This document shows positions 1-5,309 of a stretch of DNA of 6,637 bases, piece after piece. The stretch's first letter is position 1; the number at the start of each line of letters is the position of its first letter. Origin of the DNA: Gemmobacter sp. GTDB taxonomy: Bacteria > Pseudomonadota > Alphaproteobacteria > Rhodobacterales > Rhodobacteraceae. Made by a program: the position numbers and the translations under genes. Below the pieces are notes generated by a model. That model had not been told where the DNA came from. It ran no database searches and saw only the letters and a list, made by a program, of their open reading frames with translations. The DNA lies in assembly GCA_030656535.1 (NCBI GenBank), contig JAUSPL010000460.1, forward strand, positions 1 to 6,637, in the 5' to 3' direction.

Positions 1-142
1 AGGCCGGGTCTGTTTCGGTCTTGCCCAACACGGACAGAAAACCCGCACCGAAACCATCGAGTTCGGCGCACTTGGCCGCGCAGAAGTTCGCGCAGCCGCC
101 CGCGACCATGCGCTGACCCTGTTGCTGGACGCGCTGGCATAA
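1..142 (+). CDS. CinA C-terminal-domain protein (nicotinamide-nucleotide amidohydrolase-like), 3' end only
   Basis: The last 46 codons of a gene that begins left of the window are read in the frame starting at base 2, ending with TAA at 140-142. The visible peptide starts GRVCFGLAQHG, then has T-E-T-I-E-F, an R-x-x-VR stretch and ends in a helical A-L-T-L-L-L-D-A-L tail. This order of a strand with FGLA, an F-G turn, VR and a terminal amphipathic helix is how the CinA_C (PncC) fold ends. That family deamidates nicotinamide mononucleotide in pyridine-nucleotide recycling. The next gene is a convergent RatA/COQ10-family gene, and CinA-family and COQ10-like genes are frequent neighbours in alphaproteobacteria, which supports the call. 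The catalytic part lies outside the window, so it cannot be seen whether this is a standalone PncC-like protein or a two-domain CinA. Confidence 0.72.
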   Translation, partial: GRVCFGLAQHGQKTRTETIEFGALGRAEVRAAARDHALTLLLDALA

Positions 143-266
143 GGCCACGAGGTGCTGCGCCGCTCAGTTCTTGCAGCCTGGGACGATTCTGTGCAAAGCG
201 CGCCACCTGAGGCCAGGCGTCCATCCATCATGCGGGCGGCCCTGGGTTTGACCGTCACCCTTGGTG

Positions 267-301
267 CTGTCAGTGTGCGGCTGGCAGACCCCGTCGCGGG
301 G
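267..301 (+). terminator. Two tandem hairpins in the convergent CinA/RatA gap (possible terminator)
   Basis: The 174-base gap between the two convergent stop codons contains no convincing gene. It carries two adjacent hairpins. The first is CTGTCAG (267-273) with CTGGCAG (281-287), 7 bp including one G-U wobble in the + transcript and a 7-base loop. The second is CCCCG (289-293) with CGGGG (297-301) and a TCG loop. The second sits 15 bases past the RatA stop on the - strand. Neither is followed by a T-run, so intrinsic termination is only a possibility. Confidence 0.3.
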
Positions 302-316
302 CGGCACCGTGAAGGA

Positions 317-790
317 TCAGGGCGTGTTGCCATACAGCGCCCTGGCGCGGGTTTCAAAGGCGCGCACGATGCGCTGCATGGCCTCATTGAACACCAGCCC
401 GATGATGCCGCGCAAGATCGCGTTCCGAAACTCGAAATCCACAAAGAACGTGATTTCGGACCCGCCCGGCTTGCCGTTCTGGGGGGGCAGATCGCGGAAC
501 GCCCAGTTTGATTTCATGTATTTGAACGGACCATCAAGATACTCTGTGTCAATCTTGAGCTGCTCTGGCCACAACACGACGCGGCTGCCGAACTTTTCCC
601 GAAAGACCTTGAAGGAAATCACCAGCTCGGCCTCCATCAGCTCTGCGCCGTCGGGCATCGGGCTGCGCGATCGCACCCGTGCCGCCGAATTCCAGGGCAG
701 AAACTGCGGATAAGATCCGACATCGGCAACCAGATCATACATCTGTTGGGCGGTATACGGCACTTTGCGGGTTTCTTGATGTGTGGGCAT
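317..790 (-). CDS. RatA/COQ10-family START-domain protein (SRPBCC superfamily)
   Basis: This 157-residue protein is close to the usual length of the family. It starts MPTHQETRKVPYTAQQMYDL, followed by V-A-D-V-G-S-YPQFLPW (residues 21-33) and SAARV, the N-terminal signature of the polyketide-cyclase/COQ10 group. The middle has the alternating strands of the START cavity (residues 52-62 and 67-80) and a DGPFKYM-x-x-NWAF segment (86-98). A C-terminal helix (about 131-153, V-F-N-E-A-M-Q-R-I-V-R-A-F) closes the pocket. Two roles are attached to this family: binding of ubiquinone for respiration (COQ10) and, for Escherichia coli RatA, blocking ribosomal subunit association. In an alphaproteobacterium next to CinA- and lipA-type genes the quinone role seems likelier, but that is inference. 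The frame is open 70 codons further upstream into hpt. I chose the ATG at 788-790 because the family starts there and the extension would overlap the divergent hpt gene. No strong ribosome site is visible. Confidence 0.87.
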   Translation of the reverse strand: MPTHQETRKVPYTAQQMYDLVADVGSYPQFLPWNSAARVRSRSPMPDGAELMEAELVISFKVFREKFGSRVVLWPEQLKIDTEYLDGPFKYMKSNWAFRDLPPQNGKPGGSEITFFVDFEFRNAILRGIIGLVFNEAMQRIVRAFETRARALYGNTP

Positions 791-797
791 GGCACTT

Positions 798-827
798 TTG
801 TTCTGATGACTTGGGGTCCGGTATTGG
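798..827 (+). promoter_or_regulatory. Possible hpt promoter in the 68-bp divergent gap
   Basis: RatA-family and hpt start codons face away from each other across 791-858, so both promoters must lie here or overlap the gene starts. On + the best sigma70-like pair I can see is TTGTTC (798-803) and TATTGG (822-827), 18 bases apart. The match is weak, three to four bases per box. The hpt ribosome site AAGGGG at 848-853, five bases before the ATG, is clear. Confidence 0.22.
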
Positions 828-858
828 GTAAACGGGCGAAGGAAATCAAGGGGTAGAC

Positions 859-1398
859 ATGTCGCACAGACCTTATGTGATCGACCAGATGATATCGGCC
901 AAGTCCATTGCAGCCCGCGTCGAGGCGCTTGCGCGCGAGATTTCGGCGCATTTTTCCGATACGGATCAGCTGGTTGTGGTGGGCCTTTTGCGGGGGTCAT
1001 TCGTGTTCATCGCAGATCTGGTGCGGGAAATCGACCTGCCGGTCGAGGTCGATTTTCTTGAGGCCTCCAGCTATGGCGACGCGATGAAATCCTCGCGAGA
1101 GGTCCGTATCCTCAAGGACTTGCGGGGCGAGATTGCGGGGCGCGACGTGCTGGTGGTCGAAGACATCGTCGACACCGGGTTCACCTTGCACCACGTCAAG
1201 AACCTGTTGCTAAGCCGGGCCCCCCGCAGGCTGGAGGTCTGTGCGTTGCTGGACAAACCGTCGCGCCGCGAAGTCGACATCAAGGCGACCTGGACAGGGT
1301 TCGAGATCCCCGACGAATTTGTGGTGGGCTATGGCATCGACTTTGCCCAACGCAACCGCAACCTGCCTTATATCGGCAAGGTGCGTTTCACCGAATGA
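859..1398 (+). CDS. hpt: Hypoxanthine phosphoribosyltransferase
   Basis: This 179-residue cytosolic purine-salvage enzyme converts hypoxanthine (often also guanine) and PRPP to IMP (GMP) and pyrophosphate. The length is normal for bacterial HPRT. The PRPP-binding signature VLVVEDIVDTGFT is at residues 97-109, with E101-D102 for the ribose hydroxyls and D105 as the expected general base. The pyrophosphate loop LLRGS is at 43-47, and the mobile loop around S-S-Y-G-D lies at 70-74. The base-contacting Lys133 is in L-L-D-K-P-S-R-R, and the C-terminal V-V-G-Y-G-I-D-F segment (155-162) is the hood that contacts the purine. The ATG at 859 has AAGGGG five bases upstream. The gene is divergent from the RatA-family gene and is followed after 13 bases by a small membrane-protein gene, so the two are probably co-transcribed. 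Nothing appears broken. Confidence 0.95.
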   Translation: MSHRPYVIDQMISAKSIAARVEALAREISAHFSDTDQLVVVGLLRGSFVFIADLVREIDLPVEVDFLEASSYGDAMKSSREVRILKDLRGEIAGRDVLVVEDIVDTGFTLHHVKNLLLSRAPRRLEVCALLDKPSRREVDIKATWTGFEIPDEFVVGYGIDFAQRNRNLPYIGKVRFTE

Positions 1399-1400
1399 CC

Positions 1401-1405
1401 GGAGG
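1401..1405 (+). promoter_or_regulatory. Shine-Dalgarno site fixing the GTG start of the 59-residue protein
   Basis: A perfect GGAGG lies between the hpt stop and a GTG at 1412-1414, six bases before the GTG. It is the main reason for starting the small protein there rather than further upstream in hpt. Confidence 0.75.
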
Positions 1406-1411
1406 CGGGCC

Positions 1412-1591
1412 GTGAACATCACATGGTTCCTGCGCATGGCGCGGTGGGTGCGCCATCCGCCATCCAGCGCGCGGGTCAAGCTGGTGCTGGGTGTCATCGC
1501 GGCCTGTTTGCTGCTGGTGGCGATCGAGAAGTTCATCGGCTGGCCTGACATGTTGACCCTGCAAGGCGGCGGGCGGCTGCGGGTCCCGTGA
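1412..1591 (+). CDS. Small single-pass membrane protein, hpt-linked, unknown function
   Basis: This 59-residue protein begins (M)NITWFLRMARWVRHPPSS and has one clear hydrophobic span at about residues 23-39 (VKLVLGVIAACLLLVAI). After that come E-K-F-I-G-W-P-D-M-L and a basic, glycine-rich tail ending RVP. The N-terminal 22 residues contain five Arg plus a Lys just before the span, so the positive-inside rule places the N-terminus in the cytoplasm. The start is GTG with a perfect GGAGG six bases ahead, only 13 bases after hpt, which argues for translation as the second gene of an hpt operon. I recognise no enzymatic or binding domain. From memory, short proteins with an ARWxRHPPS start, a single span and an IGWP turn occur beside hpt in Rhodobacteraceae, but I cannot verify that here. 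The gene lacks an ATG and is easily missed. Confidence 0.72.
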   Translation: MNITWFLRMARWVRHPPSSARVKLVLGVIAACLLLVAIEKFIGWPDMLTLQGGGRLRVP

Positions 1592-1664
1592 CACCAAACC
1601 CAAAGCCGTGTCATGCCTGAACACACCACCGGATGCGATCGCAGGTGCCGACGAAACCCGCCGG

Positions 1665-1718
1665 CCCTTGCGCGACTTGGGCGATGTCTGGTCTGGCGCG
1701 CCCGTCATGACGCAAGGG
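1665..1718 (+). repeat. Nested inverted repeat in the gap before the cytochrome gene
   Basis: The 243-base gap 1592-1834 shows no convincing gene. The frames open there are arginine-rich or lack a start with a ribosome site. Its notable structure is an 8-bp perfect inverted repeat, CCCTTGCG (1665-1672) with CGCAAGGG (1711-1718). An inner stem GGGCG (1679-1683) with CGCCC (1699-1703) lies inside it, and GCCGG/CCGGC flank it after a bulge. It could be a terminator for the hpt pair or a leader structure of the cytochrome gene. There is no T-run. A 10-base palindrome TGCGATCGCA sits at 1634-1643. Confidence 0.35.
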
Positions 1719-1819
1719 TGATACGGCCCCGGCCGCCCGCCAAAACCGGACGGTTGTCACGCCGCACCGGCTGCGCCAAGGTGTCCTTGGGCCAGCGCGC
1801 CGGATCGTGACGTCAAGTG

Positions 1820-1824
1820 AAAGG
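1820..1824 (+). promoter_or_regulatory. Shine-Dalgarno site selecting the ATG at 1835 for the cytochrome
   Basis: AAAGG lies ten bases before the ATG at 1835-1837. A GTG at 1817 in the same frame would add only six residues (MKGYLI) and would place this ribosome site inside the coding region, so the ATG is preferred. Confidence 0.5.
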
Positions 1825-1834
1825 TTATCTTATC

Positions 1835-2725
1835 ATGCGCAGATTATTGTATGTGGCATTTGGGGCGGCGCTTATCGGCGGGGCGGTGTTTTGGGTTCTG
1901 ACCCGTCCGGCAACGCTATCGGCGGATGCGCTGGCCGGATTGCAAGGCGATGCCGCCCGTGGCGAGGCGGTGTTCCATGCGGGGGGCTGCGCGTCGTGCC
2001 ATTCGGCCCCCGGGGCCGAGGGGGATGCGCAGTTGGTTCTGGCTGGCGGGCAGACCTTCCCGTCGGCGTTCGGGACCTTTGTTGCGCCCAACATCTCGAA
2101 CGATGCCCAGGCCGGGATCGGGGCATGGTCGGCGCAGGATCTTGGGTCCGCGATGATGCACGGTACGTCGCCCAAAGGGGCGCATTACTATCCGGCGTTT
2201 CCCTATGCGGCCTACGGCCACGTGGCATTGCAGGATGTGGTGGATCTCAGGGTCTTTCTGGCCACATTGCCGGCGGATGCCACGCCCAGTCGCGACCACG
2301 ACATCGGGTTTCCGTTCACCATCCGCCGGGGCCTCGGGTTGTGGAAGCTGGCGTTTGTGCGGTCGGACTGGGTTGTGGCGTGCGATCTGACCCCGGTCGA
2401 GACGCGCGGGCGCTATCTGGCCGAAGCTTTGGGCCACTGCGCCGAATGCCACACCCCGCGCAATGTGCTGGGCGGGCTGGATCGGTCGCGCTGGCTGGCC
2501 GGGGGCCCCGATCCGTCGGGAAAGGGCACCATTCCCAACATCACCCCGGCCAAGCTGCAATGGTCCGAGTCGGAGATTGTGGAATACCTGACCAGCGGCT
2601 TCACCCCCGATTATGACAGCGCGGGCGGTCACATGGCGCATGTGGTCGGCAACTTTGCACAACTGCCCGATGCCGATCGCGCCGCCGTGGCGGCCTACCT
2701 GAAAAAGGTTCCGGCGGAGAACTGA
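1835..2725 (+). CDS. Membrane-anchored diheme c-type cytochrome
   Basis: This 296-residue protein has one N-terminal hydrophobic span (about residues 4-22, LLYVAFGAALIGGAVFWVL) with no obvious signal-peptidase site after it. It is probably exported by Sec and held in the inner membrane facing the periplasm. Two heme-attachment motifs are present: CASCH (52-56) and CAECH (202-206). Candidate distal ligands are Met107/Met108 in S-A-M-M-H-G and Met267 in G-G-H-M-A-H. The segment H-Y-Y-P-A-F-P-Y (117-124) and the P-N-I-S and P-N-I-T loops (85-88, 234-237) resemble the cytochrome c subunits of membrane alcohol/gluconate-type dehydrogenases. Those pass electrons to quinone or an oxidase, but they usually carry three hemes and lie beside a dehydrogenase gene. 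Here there are two hemes and no dehydrogenase in view, so the partner is unknown. An electron-transfer role is secure. The specific substrate is not. Confidence 0.9.
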   Translation: MRRLLYVAFGAALIGGAVFWVLTRPATLSADALAGLQGDAARGEAVFHAGGCASCHSAPGAEGDAQLVLAGGQTFPSAFGTFVAPNISNDAQAGIGAWSAQDLGSAMMHGTSPKGAHYYPAFPYAAYGHVALQDVVDLRVFLATLPADATPSRDHDIGFPFTIRRGLGLWKLAFVRSDWVVACDLTPVETRGRYLAEALGHCAECHTPRNVLGGLDRSRWLAGGPDPSGKGTIPNITPAKLQWSESEIVEYLTSGFTPDYDSAGGHMAHVVGNFAQLPDADRAAVAAYLKKVPAEN

Positions 2726-2812
2726 CGCTCCTGCGAACGCACGGCCCACGGCAGGTCTGGCGCAGGCCGGCTTTGCGGGAAGGCTGCGGGCGCATCTGCA
2801 AAACCCAGCCCG

Positions 2813-2862
2813 GTTTCGCCATCCACGCCGCGCGCAAACGGGCGAAATCATCGCCCGCGCGA
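2813..2862 (-). pseudogene. Degenerate copy of the lipA 3' end (remnant)
   Basis: Read on the - strand, this stretch encodes AGDDFARLRAAWMAKP. The intact LipA C-terminus at 4341-4390 encodes AGDDFARLRAARMAKL. The two 50-base segments align without gaps at 43 of 50 positions by eye, in the same orientation. Weaker similarity continues to about 2793, but the lipA stop codon is not preserved there. Similarity ends at 2862, a few bases past the stop of the RTX gene. No start, ribosome site or further LipA sequence is present, so it is a scar and not a gene. It marks a duplication or a recombination junction with a related lipA. It is too short to tell whether the fragment is native or imported. 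Confidence 0.72.
2836..2857 (-). terminator. Probable terminator of the RTX gene, inside the lipA remnant
   Basis: On the - strand, a perfect 7-bp stem CGGGCGA (2857-2851) with TCGCCCG (2845-2839) and a TGATT loop is followed by TTTG. It begins nine bases after the RTX stop codon. The same place in intact lipA forms only a shorter 5-bp stem, so the longer stem arose from bases that differ in the remnant. The T-run is short (three), so termination may be partial. Confidence 0.5.
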
Positions 2863-2866
2863 CCGC

Positions 2867-4192
2867 CTACAGGATCAGCAGATCCGCCGCTGTCACCACC
2901 GCACCCGCCTGAAGGTCCGCAACCATCACCGGCGCTGCCGCCCCGGTGCCGTCCACGTCAAACCACAGGCTGCGGTCGGTGGTGCGAAAGATGAAGCGGT
3001 CATCGGCGTCCTGAGCCAGATTGTCGGCCCGAGACCGGAACCAGGCCGGGTTCAGCGGGCCTGGCACAAGGCCGCCCCCGAACCCCGCCGCGCCGATCTG
3101 GAACCTGTCGTTGTTTCCCGTCACGTTGGAAAAATCGGTGATCGTATCACCGATCTCGGCCAGGGTCAGAAACCGGAAGCTGTCATTGCCGGCGCCACCG
3201 GTCAGCGTATCCCGCCCGTTGCCACCGCGCAGGATGTCGCTGCCGCCACGACCATCAATCACATCCGCCCCACCAGACCCGAACAGATAGTTCACCGCAG
3301 CATTGCCGACGATCAGATCGTCGAAAAACGACCCATACACGTTTTCGACCGCGCTGTAGCTGTCACCGGCCGCGTATCCGGTGCCCTCGACGCTGCCATC
3401 CAAGCCCACCTGCACCGCAGGCGTGCCACGGAAATCGATCACGTCGGTTTGGGCCCCCCCGTCGATCACCTCGATACCCGCACCCGGACGGATCGTGTCG
3501 GCCCCGTCCTCGCCCCTGATCGTGCCGTTGATCACCCCGTCACGATTGTCCAGCAGATCGGCTCCGGCCCCCAGATACACGTCGCCCTCGATGCGGCCGC
3601 CGCGGTTGTCCACCACATCATCGCCGCCGCCGGTGCCGACGTCCCCGATCAGAAGTCCGCGGTTTATGACTGTTTCCGCCGTCAACGAATACATAAAAGA
3701 AAGGCTGGACTCCCCCCCGGCGATGATCCCGGTGTTGACGATGGTCATCGTATCACCGGCGATGCCGCCAATATTGGCAAGGCCGACCGATCCCGCCTGT
3801 ATGGTGCCGGTGTTGACGATCCGGCTGCCATCCCCCCGCATCATCACCCCATACCCACCGGAAATCGAGCCATCATTCAGAAGCTGGCTGTCGTACCCGG
3901 TCAGATACACGCCATACCCGCCAAGCATCAAATCGCCGCTGACCGATGCGCCGGTCTGGACATGAACCACATGCCCCCAGTCAAGATCCTGATTGTCGCC
4001 CAGACGAATCCCGGCGGTCTCGCCGAACACGTCACCGGCGATGACCGCCGACTGCAGGAACCCCGTCCCGCTGATACCAAAGCCGTCGGTTGACACAACC
4101 GACGAAGACCTCAGGACATAGATGCTGTCCTGCTCGCCAAGGTCGTAACGGACCCCGGTGCCGATGCTGCTATAGCCGATCTGCGTTGCCAT
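2867..4192 (-). CDS. RTX/hemolysin-type calcium-binding protein, putative type I secretion substrate
   Basis: This 441-residue acidic, Gly/Asp-rich protein has no signal peptide and no cysteine. Residues about 100-245 repeat a strand-turn pattern: LLNDGSISGGYGV, RIVNTGTIQAG, TIVNTGIIAGG, TVINRGLLIGD, DNRDGVINGTI. This resembles a right-handed beta-helix. Residues 305-340 are four consecutive RTX nonapeptides (GSGGADVID, GRGGSDILR, GGNGRDTLT, GGAGNDSFR), the calcium-binding beta-roll. After them come a D-T-I-T-D-F segment (349-354), a compact C-terminal domain with D-D-R-F-I-F and L-W-F-D-V-D-G, and an end in A-A-D-L-L-I-L. An acidic residue followed by hydrophobic residues at the extreme C-terminus is the type I secretion tail of serralysin-like proteins. 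I infer export by an ABC/MFP/TolC system encoded elsewhere, then calcium-driven folding outside the cell. No protease zinc motif or other catalytic site is seen, so a surface, adhesin or matrix role is a guess. An in-frame ATG ten codons upstream exists, but GGAGG six bases before 4192 selects this start. Confidence 0.88.
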   Translation of the reverse strand: MATQIGYSSIGTGVRYDLGEQDSIYVLRSSSVVSTDGFGISGTGFLQSAVIAGDVFGETAGIRLGDNQDLDWGHVVHVQTGASVSGDLMLGGYGVYLTGYDSQLLNDGSISGGYGVMMRGDGSRIVNTGTIQAGSVGLANIGGIAGDTMTIVNTGIIAGGESSLSFMYSLTAETVINRGLLIGDVGTGGGDDVVDNRGGRIEGDVYLGAGADLLDNRDGVINGTIRGEDGADTIRPGAGIEVIDGGAQTDVIDFRGTPAVQVGLDGSVEGTGYAAGDSYSAVENVYGSFFDDLIVGNAAVNYLFGSGGADVIDGRGGSDILRGGNGRDTLTGGAGNDSFRFLTLAEIGDTITDFSNVTGNNDRFQIGAAGFGGGLVPGPLNPAWFRSRADNLAQDADDRFIFRTTDRSLWFDVDGTGAAAPVMVADLQAGAVVTAADLLIL

Positions 4193-4198
4193 TCTGCG

Positions 4199-4203
4199 CC
4201 TCC
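4199..4203 (-). promoter_or_regulatory. Shine-Dalgarno site fixing the RTX gene start
   Basis: On the - strand, a perfect GGAGG stands six bases before the ATG at 4192-4190. The alternative ATG at 4222, which would add MERVKSRRRR, would place this site inside the coding sequence, and a ten-residue basic extension is not expected on an RTX substrate. Confidence 0.7.
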
Positions 4204-4263
4204 GCGATTTTACACGTTCCACATGGGGCTGCGCGGCGGTAGGGCCTGTCTTTCCCCGTCAAC

Positions 4264-4302
4264 CACGACACACCAAAGTGTCCCACCGATGGGGTGGTCG
4301 TG
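4264..4302. repeat. Branched inverted repeat between lipA and the RTX gene
   Basis: The 134-base gap between the lipA stop and the RTX start has no gene. It contains an outer stem CACGAC (4264-4269) with GTCGTG (4297-4302). Two small hairpins are enclosed: ACAC/GTGT (4270-4273 with 4278-4281) and CCACC/GGTGG (4283-4287 with 4293-4297, sharing one base with the outer stem). It could end lipA transcription or act as an operator-like site in the RTX promoter region. No T-run follows on either strand. On the - strand a TTGACG box lies at 4262-4257, without a convincing -10 partner. Confidence 0.3.
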
Positions 4303-4326
4303 CAAGTCAGAGTCGCCGCTGACCTG

Positions 4327-5277
4327 TCAGCCCCGGCCGAGTTTCGCCATACGCGCGGCGCGCAGCCGGGCGAAATCATCGCCGGCGTGATAGCTTGACC
4401 GTGTCAGCGGGGTTGACGACACCATCAGGAACCCCTTGCCAAAGGCGGCCTTGGCATAGGCGTCAAATTCGTCGGGGGTCACAAAACGGTCGACCCGGTG
4501 GTGTTTCGGGGTCGGCTGCAAATACTGACCGATGGTCATGAAATCCACATCCGCAGCGCGCATGTCGTCCATGACCTGACCAACGCCCTGCCGGTCCTCG
4601 CCCAGTCCCACCATGATCCCGGACTTGGTGAACATGCCGGGGTCAAGTTCCTTGACGCGCTGCAAAATCCGCAGGCTGTGGAAATAGCGCGCGCCGGGGC
4701 GGACCTCGGGGTACAGACCGGGTACGGTTTCAAGGTTGTGATTGAACACATCGGGCCGCGCCGCGACCACGGTTTCCAACGCATCTGGCCCGCATTTCAG
4801 GAAATCGGGCACCAGCACCTCGATGGTGGTGCCGGGCGCGCGATGCCGGATGGCGCGGATGGTCTGGGCGAAATGGTCCGCCCCGCCATCTGCCAGATCA
4901 TCGCGATCCACCGAAGTGACAACGACATGCTTCAACCCAAGCGTCGCCACCGCATGCGCCACCCGCCCGGGTTCAAACGCGTCCAGCGTCTGCGGCTTGC
5001 CGGTGGCCACGTTGCAAAACGTGCAGCCGCGTGTGCAGATTTCGCCCATGATCATCATGGTGGCGTGGCCTTGCGACCAGCATTCACCGACGTTGGGGCA
5101 GCCCGCCTCTTCGCAGACCGTCACCAGCTTGTTGGCCTTCAGGATATCGCGGGTGTCCTTGTATCCCTGCGACGTCGGTGCCCTGACGCGGATCCAGTCG
5201 GGTTTCTTCGGCTGGGCGTTATCAGCACGGTGCGCCTTTTCCGGGTGACGCTGATCGGGAAGCTTGAGGTCGCGCAA
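4327..5277 (-). CDS. lipA: Lipoyl synthase (radical SAM)
   Basis: This 316-residue cytosolic enzyme inserts two sulfur atoms into protein-bound octanoyl groups, making the lipoyl cofactor of 2-oxoacid dehydrogenases and the glycine cleavage system. All family marks are present. The auxiliary-cluster cysteines are Cys55, Cys60 and Cys66 in CEEAGCPNVGEC. The radical-SAM cysteines are Cys81, Cys85 and Cys88 in CTRGCTFC. RSSY is at 293-296, whose serine ligates the auxiliary cluster, and the SAM/core segments VVTSVDRDDL and FNHNLETVPGLYPEVRPG are intact. The frame stays open upstream to 5517 without a plausible ATG near the family start. The TTG at 5277-5275 gives (M)RDLKLPDQRHPEKAH, the N-terminus typical of Rhodobacteraceae LipA, with GGGGG eight bases ahead. 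The last 17 codons are duplicated in degenerate form at 2813-2862. The RTX gene lies 134 bases downstream on the same strand. tyrS is upstream on the same strand but separated by 340 bases with a probable terminator. Confidence 0.96.
   Translation of the reverse strand: MRDLKLPDQRHPEKAHRADNAQPKKPDWIRVRAPTSQGYKDTRDILKANKLVTVCEEAGCPNVGECWSQGHATMMIMGEICTRGCTFCNVATGKPQTLDAFEPGRVAHAVATLGLKHVVVTSVDRDDLADGGADHFAQTIRAIRHRAPGTTIEVLVPDFLKCGPDALETVVAARPDVFNHNLETVPGLYPEVRPGARYFHSLRILQRVKELDPGMFTKSGIMVGLGEDRQGVGQVMDDMRAADVDFMTIGQYLQPTPKHHRVDRFVTPDEFDAYAKAAFGKGFLMVSSTPLTRSSYHAGDDFARLRAARMAKLGRG
4341..4390 (-). repeat. lipA 3'-end direct repeat (intact copy)
   Basis: These 50 bases, within the end of lipA, match 2813-2862 at 43 of 50 positions in the same orientation. 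The two copies bracket the RTX gene and its upstream gap, about 1.5 kb centre to centre. Confidence 0.72.
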
Positions 5278-5285
5278 CGGATTTT

Positions 5286-5290
5286 CCCCC
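5286..5290 (-). promoter_or_regulatory. Ribosome site supporting the TTG start of lipA
   Basis: CAGGGGGAAAA on the - strand places a GGGGG run eight bases before the TTG at 5277-5275. It is a less than perfect Shine-Dalgarno, but it is the only purine-rich site near the position where the LipA family begins. Confidence 0.5.
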
Positions 5291-5309
5291 TGACGAATGT
5301 CCTGCAACG

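Noticed and set aside
317..1000. Upstream extension of the RatA-family protein by 70 residues
   Set aside because: It would run through the divergent gap and into hpt, and the family N-terminus is at the ATG at 790.
317..1398. RatA-family gene as half of a toxin-antitoxin pair
   Set aside because: No RatB-like or other antitoxin gene is adjacent, and the neighbour hpt is a divergent housekeeping enzyme. The COQ10-like role is more plausible.
1608..1721. 37-codon GTG frame ending D-V-W-S-G-A-P-V-M-T-Q-G between the small membrane gene and the cytochrome
   Set aside because: Codon use looks fairly gene-like, but there is no ribosome site, no recognisable similarity, and it overlaps the inverted repeat. 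It is too weak to annotate.
1807..2851. Long open frames on both strands over the cytochrome gene (1807-2616 + and 1916-2851 -)
   Set aside because: Both are Arg/Gly/Pro-rich shadows of the diheme cytochrome, whose CxxCH motifs and ribosome site identify the true frame.
3381..4093. Two + strand frames opposite the RTX gene
   Set aside because: They are mirror images of the Gly/Asp repeats (Pro/Ser/Ile-rich) with no ribosome site. They are repeat-driven shadows.
2813..4390. Insertion sequence or transposon bounded by the repeated lipA ends
   Set aside because: No transposase or integrase, no terminal inverted repeats and no short target duplication are visible. The repeat is coding lipA sequence in direct orientation, so only a recombination scar is claimed.
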